Part shown: positions 54,366 through 63,147 of the stretch, one piece after another | Layout of the letters: each line of letters opens with the position of its first letter | Position numbering within the stretch: position 1 is the stretch's first letter | Assembly (NCBI GenBank): GCA_029907205.1 | Contig: JARYMI010000001.1 | Coordinates: forward strand, 179,410-243,409 | From: Clostridiales bacterium | Lineage (GTDB): Bacteria > Acidobacteriota > Aminicenantia > Aminicenantales > UBA8522 | Length of the DNA: 64,000 bases | Direction: 5' to 3' | The notes under the pieces: generated by a model | The model's database searches: none | Seen by the model: the letters and a program-made list of their open reading frames with translations, nothing else | What the model was told of the DNA's origin: nothing | Program-made: the position numbers and the translations under genes

Positions 54366-55130
54366 TTAGTTTTGGGCTTTCTTGAGAAGGGCGATGTGAT
54401 GGCTGTGAATTCCCCTGAACAGGGGGAAGACCCTGACGATTTCAAACCCCGCTGCCTCGACCTCCTCCCGGAACTCGCGGCGGCTGATCATCCTGATGCG
54501 TGTCCGGCTCCTCTTTATCAACCGCCGGATTGCCCTCTGCAACCGGTGAAGAAGATTTGCTTGATAATAGGAGAGGATGACCCATCCGCCGGCAACCCGG
54601 TTGAACTCGCCCAAAACGCTCCGCCTCTCTTCCGGCCGGTGGAGATGGTGAAAGAGGCGCATGGATAAGACAAGGCCAAAAACGCCGGCCCTAAAGGGAA
54701 GGCCGCTAACGAAATTACATACTATTCCCATCGGAATAATAGAAATATCGCCGCGGCTCCGGGCTCGCTTCACCATGTGAAAAGAGAGGTCGGCGCTCGC
54801 CAGACGATACCCCCTCTCCACCAGAAAGGAGGAGAAGCGGCCATAGCCGCAAGGAGCGTCCAGGGCCAGGCGCGGCCAACGGGGAGCCGTGCGGCGGGCG
54901 GTCCACGCTGGCTGCACAGCAATGTCCGGCGCTCTCGATCCGACCGCCTCTTCGATATTTAAATCAACGTCTCCGGCCGGGCCGCCCACCCGCTCAACGC
55001 GCTTCATGATGGCACGGAGAATCCTGACTTCGCGGCGGTGGACGAGCCTCTGGTCAAGGCCGCGGTAGCGCCGGCGTTCATAATCCCGGACTTCACTCTC
55101 GTTAAACGGTGCGTTAACTGAAAAAAACAT
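54366..55130 (-). CDS. Class I SAM-dependent methyltransferase
   Basis: 254 residues from ATG 55130, which overlaps the glycosidase-like stop by 17 bases and has AAAGG upstream; the long in-frame stretch upstream is a shadow. Motif I LALDAPCGYGRFSSFL, acidic ASADLSF, then VLSMRLFHHLHRPEERRSVL and RVAGGWVILSYY typical of methyltransferase 11. Last of a four-gene surface-polysaccharide set; substrate unknown. Confidence 0.8.
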   Translation of the reverse strand: MFFSVNAPFNESEVRDYERRRYRGLDQRLVHRREVRILRAIMKRVERVGGPAGDVDLNIEEAVGSRAPDIAVQPAWTARRTAPRWPRLALDAPCGYGRFSSFLVERGYRLASADLSFHMVKRARSRGDISIIPMGIVCNFVSGLPFRAGVFGLVLSMRLFHHLHRPEERRSVLGEFNRVAGGWVILSYYQANLLHRLQRAIRRLIKRSRTRIRMISRREFREEVEAAGFEIVRVFPLFRGIHSHHIALLKKAQN

Positions 55131-56388
55131 ACTGAGGCCTTTCTTCAAACCAGACCGTTCCATCTGACCTGGGCTTTTTCTTCTCGCCATCCCGGCCGAG
55201 GATCGAGCCGATTTTTCGGCTAAACCTGTGTTCCGCCCGACCTCTCCTTGTCCAGCAGACGGCAAAGTCCTCTCCGTTTTTCTTGAAAAAAAAGACTTCA
55301 GCCGCGCTCGCTCCAGCCTTGCCGACAAACCGGCTTCCCTGAAGAAGCTCAACCATCGTCTTGAGGGCAAAAAAGCCGGGCCGCTTCCGCCAGGGCTCAG
55401 GCCGGCTATCGATGAGGCCGTAGCCAGGGGCGGCAAGCTGCCACCAGTAAATTCTCTCCACCAGGCCGCTGGCCAGGACGATGACAAAATACCGGACGAG
55501 GTAGTTCGCTTGCTCGTCTTCGGTCACGCTCGGTTTTCCCGGCGCCGGCGAATACTTTCCGGTTCCGCTGAGCGGCCAGTTCACCTCTGTTATCCAGCAT
55601 TCTCTCCTCCTCGGAAGCGTGGCGTCCGTAACCGCCCGCCAGAGTGCGACTTTTCGGGCTGTTGTCCAGCCGAACTGGGCGTTCTCCGGGGCTCCTGTCC
55701 GGTCAACATAGAGGAGAGAGCTGATTTTATCAAAAGGAAGGACTCTGAGCGTCGGCGGGTAAAGATGGAACTCGAAGTCGATCACAGCCGGGCCGACGAG
55801 GCGCGCCCCGTGCTTCTTCGCCAAGGAAAAAGCGGGCCAGGCCAGGTCGATGTACTCCCGGTAGTCCCAGACACCCCACTTTGTCCTGTTCCAGGCATGC
55901 CCGACTTCAAAGTGGGAGCAGAGAGAAGAAAACCCGGAAAAGACCTCATCGAGGAAGGCGCTCCAGCCGCCCGGGTTGACGACGTCCTCCCGCCGCTGGA
56001 GGAGAGCAGCAGTGACGTCGAACCCTTCGCAGCAGAGATCTCTGACGAATTTCTCATGCCGCGAAAGGAACGGCCGTTCCCAGGAAGGAATCCGGACAAG
56101 TGTGCGGCTGATGCCCGCTTCCTTGAGAGCAGAGATAATTTCTTCTGTCTTTCCCTGCGCTGGGGAGCAAGCCAGACCGAAGGGTTGTGCCAAGTCAACA
56201 GGCCGGCAGTGCATCCGTCTTCTGCACTGTCGGTACAGGCGCAGAGCCTGCACAGCGACGCTGAGGTTCGAAGAAAACAGGCTGACGTAGCTTGCGGCGT
56301 GACGGAAATGGTGCAAGAACCTCTCCCGCCGAGAAGCCACGTTGTGCGGCTGGTCGGCAAACTCGTTCCAGGCAAACGGAAAAGTCAT
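55114..56388 (-). CDS. Glycoside-hydrolase-like TIM-barrel protein of the LPS cluster
   Basis: 424 residues, no signal peptide. Clan-A glycosidase style: LVRIPSWERPFL, FEVGHAWNRTKWGVW at strand four and CWITEVNWPLSG at strand seven, where the Glu fits a nucleophile. At the usual acid/base place (NEP) it reads NRT, so the catalytic Glu is missing. It begins one base after the kinase stop. May modify or recognise a glycan intermediate in the cytoplasm; not assignable to a GH family by eye. Confidence 0.6.
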   Translation of the reverse strand: MTFPFAWNEFADQPHNVASRRERFLHHFRHAASYVSLFSSNLSVAVQALRLYRQCRRRMHCRPVDLAQPFGLACSPAQGKTEEIISALKEAGISRTLVRIPSWERPFLSRHEKFVRDLCCEGFDVTAALLQRREDVVNPGGWSAFLDEVFSGFSSLCSHFEVGHAWNRTKWGVWDYREYIDLAWPAFSLAKKHGARLVGPAVIDFEFHLYPPTLRVLPFDKISSLLYVDRTGAPENAQFGWTTARKVALWRAVTDATLPRRRECWITEVNWPLSGTGKYSPAPGKPSVTEDEQANYLVRYFVIVLASGLVERIYWWQLAAPGYGLIDSRPEPWRKRPGFFALKTMVELLQGSRFVGKAGASAAEVFFFKKNGEDFAVCWTRRGRAEHRFSRKIGSILGRDGEKKKPRSDGTVWFEERPQYVFFS

Positions 56389-56389
56389 C

Positions 56390-57241
56390 TCACGCGATTC
56401 CCAGCTTCCTGGCGATTTTTCGCAAGCGCAGCTTCTTTTTCGCCTTCACGTAGCAGGCGAAGATTCGCTTGTTTAGTTTATACCAAAAGCGATGCCGTTT
56501 CCGAAGCGTTTTTCCGCGAAAATATTCCTGGAGAAAAAAATCCTGAAACTCAGCCGGCACGCCGAGACGGATGAGGTTTTTGACGCGCGCGCAGCCGCCC
56601 AGACGTTTGCGGAGGCGGATCCTGTTCGTGTCCAAAAAAGAAAAACAGAAATTTCCGACGTCGTCCTCCCCGACGAGGATGTTTCCGTCCGAAAGGTCGC
56701 GGTGAAGGATGCCGCGGTCGTGACAGAGGAAAAGATGGGCTGCCAGCGTCCTGAGGAGCGGCCGGAGCTCGGAAGGCGGCAGGCTGCGAAAAAGCTCCCG
56801 GATTTCAGCGGCTGCCTTGATTTCTTCGGTCAGAAAAAAACTTCGCCGAACAACCCCTCTTTCCCGGCTTTCGAGATAGGCCACGGGCAAGGCCGTTCCC
56901 AACGCTCTCTCCTTTAAGGCGATGGCTCCCCGCCAGGCCCTGGCTGCCTTGGACGGCAGGACAAGGCTCTTGAACCTGGTTATGCCGCGGGAGGAGAACT
57001 CTTTGACCACGATGTCCGCTTCTTTTCCGCCGGAGAGAGGAAGCCGCACGGCGCCGACGCGGTTTCTCGAATCGAGCAGGATCCTGAGCCCCGGCCGGCT
57101 CCATATTTTTTCGGGCGGCGAGATGGCCTCGAGGAAATCAGGGTCGTCATAAGCCGTCAGGATAGCGCCTTTGTACGGTCCGATAGAAAGTTTCTTAACG
57201 TCAGATCTCTGTCCCTGGCCAGTCTTTACTTTTTCTCTCAT
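56390..57241 (-). CDS. Kdo/WaaP-type lipopolysaccharide kinase
   Basis: 283 residues with kinase-like catalytic loop HRDLSDGNILV (near residue 180) and metal region SFLDTNRIRL in place of DFG, as in Kdo kinase/RfaP proteins. N-lobe Lys in ADIVVKEF; downstream LTEEIKAAAEI. Basic C-terminus suits membrane binding. Phosphorylates the LPS core. 16 bases after GT4. Confidence 0.82.
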   Translation of the reverse strand: MREKVKTGQGQRSDVKKLSIGPYKGAILTAYDDPDFLEAISPPEKIWSRPGLRILLDSRNRVGAVRLPLSGGKEADIVVKEFSSRGITRFKSLVLPSKAARAWRGAIALKERALGTALPVAYLESRERGVVRRSFFLTEEIKAAAEIRELFRSLPPSELRPLLRTLAAHLFLCHDRGILHRDLSDGNILVGEDDVGNFCFSFLDTNRIRLRKRLGGCARVKNLIRLGVPAEFQDFFLQEYFRGKTLRKRHRFWYKLNKRIFACYVKAKKKLRLRKIARKLGIA

Positions 57242-57257
57242 CCCTTAACCCAGATGT

Positions 57258-58367
57258 TCAGGCCAGGAAACGTCCGGCCAGGATCTCCCTGAGCCGGCTG
57301 CCCAGGCGTTGTGGTGTAAACCTCTGCCATGCCAGTTCATAGCCTCCACGAGCGATTTCGTCCCTATGAGCCACATCTTCGCGCAGCTCAAGGATAGCCC
57401 GGGCCAGCGATTCCGGGTCGCCTGCCGGGCAGAAGTAAATATCCTTCCCGTGAGTGAAAAATTCTCTGGCAGCCGGCGTCCGTCCAGTGATGACCGGTTT
57501 TCTGAGGGCCATCGCCTGGAATATCTTATGCGGCACGACGCGGGATGCTTTTTCGGTCCGGCCGAAAATCCCCAGGCAGATGTCGGCCTCTGAAGCAATC
57601 TTTTCCGCAAGCGCAACCTGGTTTATCCATCCCTCAAAGGAGATGTTGGTCAGGCCAAAGTCTGAGGCCATCTTCCTTGTGCGGGGATAGGTCTGGCCAG
57701 AGCCGATGAACGTGAAACGGACGGTCTTGTCTTTTTTCCAAACATGAAAAGCCGCTTCGGCAGCCGTCTCCACGCCGTGAAGCGGAAGAAAAGAACCGAA
57801 AAATAAAACCGTAAAGGGAGATTCGCGCTGGCAAGAAAGTTTGCGGCGCTGCGCCAGGCTCTGCGTGAAAACGCGGTCGTCAAACCCGACGGGCATGACC
57901 GCAACCTTCCAGGGGCTCACGCCGAATTCCCGGCAGTAATACTTTTTATGCGCCTCGGTGTCGGCCAGGACAAGGTCAGAGGATTTAAAGGCCAGCCGGT
58001 CGATCAGCCGGTTCCACCAGGCCGCGAGAGACCCCTCGGGCTTTCTCTGCCAGTCTAAGACCTTTGTCTCGTACCGAGAAGCCAAGGGATCAAAAACGAT
58101 TCTCTTCGAAAACAGGCCGGCGATGGCCCGGGCCAGGAAGACATCTTTCTGGCAGAATTCGGGGATAAAAAGAAGCGAGGGCAGCGCAGCTCGTCTCCGG
58201 CCATGGCGCAGCCAGCGCAAAACCAAGAGCGGATAGCGAACCCAGAACTTGTGGCCCCGCCGGATGTGGGCTTCAAAGACAGGGACATCGTTAGCTTTCA
58301 GCCCGCGCCTGAGGATGGAGTTTCGGGGGTAATCTGAATCATACCCGCCGAAAAAACAGATGTCCAT
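57258..58367 (-). CDS. GT4-type glycosyltransferase
   Basis: 369 residues from ATG 58367 (GGGGAAG upstream; the longer frame to 58571 has no support). GT-B fold: N-terminal FFGGYDSDYPRNSILRRGL, central VAVMPVGFDDRVF and FTVLFFGSFLPLHGVETAAE, C-terminal FIGSGQTYP, ISFEGW and the nucleotide-sugar motif SRVVPHKIFQAMALRKPVI. First gene of the minus-strand LPS set. Confidence 0.85.
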   Translation of the reverse strand: MDICFFGGYDSDYPRNSILRRGLKANDVPVFEAHIRRGHKFWVRYPLLVLRWLRHGRRRAALPSLLFIPEFCQKDVFLARAIAGLFSKRIVFDPLASRYETKVLDWQRKPEGSLAAWWNRLIDRLAFKSSDLVLADTEAHKKYYCREFGVSPWKVAVMPVGFDDRVFTQSLAQRRKLSCQRESPFTVLFFGSFLPLHGVETAAEAAFHVWKKDKTVRFTFIGSGQTYPRTRKMASDFGLTNISFEGWINQVALAEKIASEADICLGIFGRTEKASRVVPHKIFQAMALRKPVITGRTPAAREFFTHGKDIYFCPAGDPESLARAILELREDVAHRDEIARGGYELAWQRFTPQRLGSRLREILAGRFLA

Positions 58368-58473
58368 TTTTGTCTTCCCCAAAATAAACCAGACGCCCCT
58401 TTTTTGCAACTCAAGTTGACGTAGAAAGGGCAACTGGGGTAAGATAGGCCGGCAGAAAACCAAGGAGCAAACC

Positions 58474-58662
58474 ATGGCAATCGACCCGCAACTCCTCGAA
58501 ATTCTGGCTTGTCCCCTGTGCAAATCAGACGTGAAACTGACCGAGGACGATAAGGGCCTGAAATGCGTCAACTGTCACCGCGTCTACCCCATCCGAGACA
58601 ACATCCCGGTCATGCTCATCGACGAGGCCACCATTGAGCCGGAAAGAAAGACCAAGGATTGA
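58474..58662 (+). CDS. Trm112-family small zinc protein
   Basis: 62 residues: LLEILACPLCKSDVKL and KCVNCHRVYPIRDNIPVML, the four-cysteine Trm112 pattern. AAGGAG before ATG. Trm112 proteins support methyltransferases or stand by LPS genes; overlaps the heptosyltransferase by 29 bases. Confidence 0.92.
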   Translation: MAIDPQLLEILACPLCKSDVKLTEDDKGLKCVNCHRVYPIRDNIPVMLIDEATIEPERKTKD

Positions 58663-59680
58663 GCCTTCGACATTAAAGAGAATCCTTCTCATCCGGCTCC
58701 GCCGCATCGGCGACGTGGTCATGACGACGCCGGCAGTCGCGGCCCTTAAAAAGTCTCTCCCTCGTGCTTCCCTCACCTACATCGCCGAAGAGCCATACAG
58801 ACGGCTGGTCGAAGGAAACCCGCGCTTGGGCCGCGTCATCAGCGTGCCTCCTGACCAGGGCTTCCTCGATTTTCTCGGGTTCATCCGGAAGCTCCGTCGC
58901 GAGAAGTATGACGCTCTCATCGATTTTCACGGCGGACCGAGGGCGTCGCGGATAGCCTTTCTCGCTCGAGCCCGGGTGAAGGCGGGATACAAACTAAAAT
59001 ACAAGAATTTCATCTATGACATCCGGCTTCCCCGAGGCCGCAAGGACGGCTATATCCACAGCGTCGAAAATCATCTCAACCTCGTCAAAGCCTTGGGCAT
59101 TGCCGTCTCAGAGCTGTCGCCGCTTGAGCTTCCGTCGGCGCGGCCAGAAGAAAAAAAGAGAATTGACGCTTACTGGCGTGAAAATGACCTCGCGGGAAAG
59201 AAAGCCGTCGTCCTCCACATCGGCGCCGGCAACGCCTTCCGCGACTGGGGCGCTGACAACCTGGCCGCTCTATCCGACCTTTTAGCCGGAAGAAGCGGCG
59301 TCAAGGTCATTCTCGTCGGGTCGGCCGGCGACAAACCCAGGGAAAAGGAAATTCTGGGCACAATCCGGCGGCCTGTTTTGTCTCTTGTGGCCGAGCTCAA
59401 CCTGATCGAACTCCGGGAGCTCCTCGGCCAGGCGGCGCTTTTCGTCGGCCCGGACAGCGGCCCGATGCACATCGCCGCGGCTGCAGGCACCCCGATCGTG
59501 GCCCTCTTCGGGCCCACTCTGCCTGAAAACTTCGGCCCCTGGCAGGCTGAGGCAACGCTCATTGCCAGGGACCTCGACTGCCGGCCCTGCCGGCAGAGAC
59601 GCTGCATCACGGACGACTTCCGCTGCCTGAGGAGCATCCGGCCTGAAGAAGTCTACGACGCCTGTCTTGTCTATTTATGA
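58634..59680 (+). CDS. Glycosyltransferase family 9 (ADP-heptose:LPS heptosyltransferase II-like)
   Basis: 348 residues, TTG start with GAGG seven bases before. RILLIRLRRIGDVVMTTPAV, LHIGAGNAFRDWGADNLAAL, FVGPDSGPMHIAAAAGTPIVALFGPT and DCRPCRQRRC are GT9 marks. Transfers L-glycero-D-manno-heptose to the LPS inner core at the cytoplasmic membrane face. The waaF name is possible but the exact acceptor is open. Confidence 0.92.
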   Translation: MSRKERPRIEPSTLKRILLIRLRRIGDVVMTTPAVAALKKSLPRASLTYIAEEPYRRLVEGNPRLGRVISVPPDQGFLDFLGFIRKLRREKYDALIDFHGGPRASRIAFLARARVKAGYKLKYKNFIYDIRLPRGRKDGYIHSVENHLNLVKALGIAVSELSPLELPSARPEEKKRIDAYWRENDLAGKKAVVLHIGAGNAFRDWGADNLAALSDLLAGRSGVKVILVGSAGDKPREKEILGTIRRPVLSLVAELNLIELRELLGQAALFVGPDSGPMHIAAAAGTPIVALFGPTLPENFGPWQAEATLIARDLDCRPCRQRRCITDDFRCLRSIRPEEVYDACLVYL

Positions 59681-59683
59681 TTT

Positions 59684-59945
59684 TTACCGCTTTCGATATA
59701 TTTCTCGCCGATGACCAACAGCATGAATCAATATTGTCTTTTCATTATGAATAACCTCATATATCACTCGGTAATCACCCACGCGAAGTTTATACAGCCC
59801 TATGAGATCCCCTCTCAATACTTCAGGCCGAATGTCATTCAGATTCTCGGCTAGCCAATTTATGCGCTCCACAATGCGACGGCCAACAGGTTTGTCTAAG
59901 CGCTAACTCACGAGAGGCCTCTTCTAAGATGCGGACGTGATACAC
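59684..59945 (-). pseudogene. RelE/ParE-family toxin, frameshifted near the N-terminus
   Basis: The long part (59684-59872, 62 codons from GTG) reads ERINWLAENLNDIRPEVLRG and KLRVGDYRVIYEV, the RelE core. The missing N-terminus VYHVRILEEASRELA is encoded from GTG 59945 in another frame. Dropping one base near 59900 (after GAGTTAGCG) joins it to LDKPVGRRIVERI, giving a normal ~86-residue toxin. Either a decayed toxin, an error or a frameshift site. Five bases after the antitoxin. Confidence 0.7.
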
Positions 59946-59950
59946 GACAG

Positions 59951-60169
59951 CTATTCCAATCCAAGTCGCCGCACTACATCCTTAAAAGGTTCGCCGCGCT
60001 CGCCGGCCGCAACGGTCCGTTGCTGGCGCAATAGCCGATCACGCACCCGTTTTCTTAAAGACAATCCTTCATCAGGATCGCCGAGAAGTTCCACCAGTTT
60101 CTGTTCGATAGTGGCTTCGATCATTTGCCGGAGCTCATCTTTTGTTACTTGAACAACTTTGGTCGCCAT
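59951..60169 (-). CDS. RelB/ParD-type antitoxin
   Basis: 72 residues: MATKVVQVTKDELRQMIEAT then LVELLGDPDEGLSLRKRVRDR and RGEPFKDVVRRLGL. This pattern is frequent in antitoxins next to RelE toxins. It neutralises the toxin and represses the operon. A -10-like TATAAT lies upstream on the minus strand (about 60236-60241). Confidence 0.8.
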   Translation of the reverse strand: MATKVVQVTKDELRQMIEATIEQKLVELLGDPDEGLSLRKRVRDRLLRQQRTVAAGERGEPFKDVVRRLGLE

Positions 60170-60194
60170 ATTACTCTCCTCTCTTTCATGCGTT

Positions 60195-60374
60195 TCAAAG
60201 AATTGCTTTTGAAAAATCGATTCTTTTATTTTTTTTTATTATACCATAAACTGCCTGGTGTAGCCTGAAAATCGAGCTCAGCAACTCCGATGTCGCAAAA
60301 TCCATCAAGATTTCAGCTTCAAGACTATCGCAGAGTCCAAGATAAGCTTGGCCATTTACTGTGCTCGTTACCAT
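60195..60374 (-). CDS. Possible 59-residue ORF upstream of the antitoxin
   Basis: ATG 60374 with GAGAAG upstream; frame MVTSTVNGQAYLGLCDSLEA continuing to SSIFRLHQAVYGIIKKNK. Amino-acid composition is protein-like and the frame stays open upstream to about 60450 without an ATG. Could be a remnant of a larger gene. Otherwise the 60170-60544 gap shows no gene. Confidence 0.25.
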   Translation of the reverse strand: MVTSTVNGQAYLGLCDSLEAEILMDFATSELLSSIFRLHQAVYGIIKKNKRIDFSKAIL

Positions 60375-60544
60375 CGCAGCTAACTTCTCACCAGAGATGG
60401 GTGCCCAGAAATTCGGGGTATTGACTCTGGCGTTTGTCGTGTGATAGATTTATTAAGAAACATCAGAAGGGGAGATTGTATAAAGTCACTCGGGATTCGT
60501 GGAAGGTCCAAAAGGAATCTACTTATAAAAAGATCAGAAACGCC

Positions 60545-61579
60545 ATGGAACGTTGCGCCTGTTGCATTCTGCCTCTTACCTATCCGGGAATCACTTTTGA
60601 CGAGCAGGGGATCTGTTCTTTCTGCAGGAATTTTAAAAAAACCGAGCTCGATAAAAGAAAAAAACGGGCCCTCATTCCATTAGTGGAAAAGGCAAGGCTG
60701 AACAGAGGGAAATATCAAGCCATAGTTCCGATAAGTGGAGGCAAGGATAGCTCTTATGTGCTTTATGTAATGCGACGCCTATATGGGTTAAAGGTACTGG
60801 CGATCAATTATAATAACGGATTCCGCAGCAAAGCAGCCGAGATAAATCTCGACACTCTAACAAATCAACTGGCTGTAGACTTTATATCTATTAAACCCAA
60901 TTGGAATCTGATGAAAAAACTCTATGCTGCATTTGTAAGAATCACCGGGGAATTCTGCACCGTCTGTAACGCTATGGGATATCTCACAATCATATCTTTC
61001 ATTCTCGGAGTACAGAAAGAAATCAGTGCTAGGCTTCTTGTAGTCGGTGGATGGTCTAAAGATCTTGAGGCAATGCCAGACGTGTACTCTTTCGACTTCC
61101 GGTATTTCTACGACATTGTCTCCGAAGCCGGACTGACAGAAGAGCTTCGGCGCTCTTCCCTGGTTAGCGAGGAGTGCCTCGACCTTTTGATAAGTATGCC
61201 CGACCCTCGACTGACGGATACAGATGCGGATTTCCCCATCGAATGGATCATGCTTCCTGAGTATATGTCTTGGGATATCAATCAGATATCAAGAATATTG
61301 AAAAAAGAAACGGGCTGGATTGTTCCATCAGAAGCAGAAAATGAAACGCACTTTGATTGCACCATGTACCCCGTGGCCAAGTATTTCGAGCGTCGGAAAT
61401 ATGGATTTAGCCAGAGCACTGTTTCGTTATTCACCGAGAGAACTGCTGGTGACATTGCGGGGCGGGAGCATTTTGAGGAGTTTGCGTTTCCCAGGACGGT
61501 GGATGTCCAACGGAGAATTGACTCGTCTCAGAAATGCTATCAATACAATTACTCTTTCAAGAATGGGTGCACTTCCTGA
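60545..61579 (+). CDS. N-acetyl sugar amidotransferase (WbpG/PseA-like)
   Basis: 344 residues from ATG 60545; a frame start at 60434 also exists. Zinc-type cysteines ERCACCILPLTYPGITFDEQ and GICSFC, PP-loop SGGKDSSYVL, VLAINYNNGFRS and GEFCTVCNAMGYL. These amidotransferases use ATP to amidinate N-acetyl sugars for O-antigen, normally with HisH/HisF-like partners, which are not seen here. AT-richer than neighbours. Confidence 0.85.
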   Translation: MERCACCILPLTYPGITFDEQGICSFCRNFKKTELDKRKKRALIPLVEKARLNRGKYQAIVPISGGKDSSYVLYVMRRLYGLKVLAINYNNGFRSKAAEINLDTLTNQLAVDFISIKPNWNLMKKLYAAFVRITGEFCTVCNAMGYLTIISFILGVQKEISARLLVVGGWSKDLEAMPDVYSFDFRYFYDIVSEAGLTEELRRSSLVSEECLDLLISMPDPRLTDTDADFPIEWIMLPEYMSWDINQISRILKKETGWIVPSEAENETHFDCTMYPVAKYFERRKYGFSQSTVSLFTERTAGDIAGREHFEEFAFPRTVDVQRRIDSSQKCYQYNYSFKNGCTS

Positions 61580-62249
61580 ATACGGCATCTATCTGCCGGG
61601 TCGCGCCCCTTACAAAGATCGCATCATTACCGTAGTCTATGCAGGGGATGAGAGCAGGCCAATTGCCTTCTCTGCCATGATACACTGCCCAATTAGGATC
61701 GGAAATCGGGTCCATCATGTCCTTCACCTGGGATTGGTTATTATCTCCAGGTCTTCCCTGGGAAGGGATCTTCTTTTCCTTATTTATTTTTTTCCTGTCG
61801 CTCATTATTGGGCTACCAGGTGGTTCCTTGGATTCTGGGTCAGCTCCGTTTCCAAGGAACCAGCAATTATTGGGGCGGTGGCTGATTATTTCGGCAACAT
61901 TTATCCGCACTACCTGGGGAAAACTCGCCCTACCAAGACAAAGATAGAGATAGCCAGAAAGTTTGTCTCCGAGCACGGTCACGAATTCGGAATTGGCCCG
62001 GAGGCAGCCTTCGACGAAAAAACGTTTATCATTAAGGCCAGTTGCCGAGGGGCAAGTGAAGTGCTTCGATGCAGTTTCAAGAAAGTAGCGAAGTATGCCG
62101 CTCACAGCTTCAATGAGTTCTGCAGAGAGTCACTCAATTATGAGCGCGGTGATGAACTTCTGCAGATAGGAAATTTGAATCTGTGCACTGCTCTTCAAGT
62201 TGGCCCACGCTGGCTTAGAGCCCTGCGGCATTATCGGGGGCACACGTGA
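61503..62249 (+). CDS. Uncharacterised protein of a surface-sugar cluster
   Basis: About 248 residues from ATG 61503, overlapping the amidotransferase; ATG 61563 is another option. Segments such as MGALPEYGIYLPGRAPYKDR and VLHLGLVIISRSSLGRDLLF resemble the central beta-strands of a GNAT fold, but no acetyl-CoA loop is certain. Its stop overlaps the next gene start (GTGA). Function not known. Confidence 0.6.
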   Translation: MSNGELTRLRNAINTITLSRMGALPEYGIYLPGRAPYKDRIITVVYAGDESRPIAFSAMIHCPIRIGNRVHHVLHLGLVIISRSSLGRDLLFLIYFFPVAHYWATRWFLGFWVSSVSKEPAIIGAVADYFGNIYPHYLGKTRPTKTKIEIARKFVSEHGHEFGIGPEAAFDEKTFIIKASCRGASEVLRCSFKKVAKYAAHSFNEFCRESLNYERGDELLQIGNLNLCTALQVGPRWLRALRHYRGHT

Positions 62250-63036
62250 GTGTCTTACCGCGATGCCCGATCAACATTCGGGCTTTCAGGCAGGAAGATA
62301 ATCACTCTCTCATAGACCTCGCCAGGTCAATGGGTATTCCTGCCAGAGCAAGACTGGGAGTGGACCGCTCTCCCGACTTCTCTGCTGTCAATCGGATTCT
62401 GAGCAACGCGTGGGATATTCTCGTGGCAGAAGCGAACAGCGAGGTTATCGGATTCCTGGACATGCGTCATATGAAGTATCGAATCGGAGAGCAAGTAGTT
62501 CCTGTGAGCTATATCGGATTAGCAGGTATCCGAGAACGCTGGCGCGGGACAGCAGCTTTCTTGCGTTTGACAGGAGAGTCAGAAAAATTATGTCGGGCTT
62601 TAGGGTCAAAACTTGTCATTACCCTGGTCAACATCAGAAACTCCCGATTGAGTAGATTCTTGGAACTGAGACACGGAGCTTGCACACATGGGGAAAGAAT
62701 CGTGGTTTCATGCATTTTGCTTGGGCCGCATTATAGATTGAATAAAGGGATAGACTACAGTTGCGCAACAGAGAAAGATCTGCCGGAAATCAGGAAGGCC
62801 ACGAAGAGGAGTTTTCGGGATTGTTACGCTATGCGTGTAATATTTCGGCAAACCAGGGTTATCATTTCTTGTTGCTAGCCTTGGCGGAGAATGATCCTCT
62901 GTCAAAAGCTTGTCACTGGCTGTGGCGAATTACAAATGTCAATATTCCAGTCTTCATACCGCTAGACGACAAGATCAAGTCACTCGTGCACAAGGAGAGG
63001 GCAAGGCGCGTGCATATCGAGTACGCCTTGATATGA
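62246..63036 (+). pseudogene. GNAT acetyltransferase with C-terminal frameshift
   Basis: First frame from GTG 62246 to 62878 has INIRAFRQEDNHSLIDLARS, EVIGFLDMRHMKY and GLAGIRERWRGTAAFLRLTG (acetyl-CoA loop RERWRGTA). Near residue 190 the frame changes: the sequence GYHFLLLALAENDPLSKACH in frame 62761-63036 looks like the family's C-terminus. Frameshift lies around 62810-62850. Either a pseudogene, an assembly error or true end. Confidence 0.6.
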
Positions 63037-63147
63037 TAGTGTTGGAGAAGATATTTTTGTTCTTAAAATTTTGCGGGGAACTCTTCAAGTATCTTATCTC
63101 TTGAAATCTCCGTCTCCATTAAGCTAAGCTAATTAACCAGAATTCAG

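Noticed and set aside
55228..56574. 448-codon plus-strand ORF opposite the glycosidase-like and kinase genes
   Set aside because: Antisense to two coupled genes with recognised motifs.
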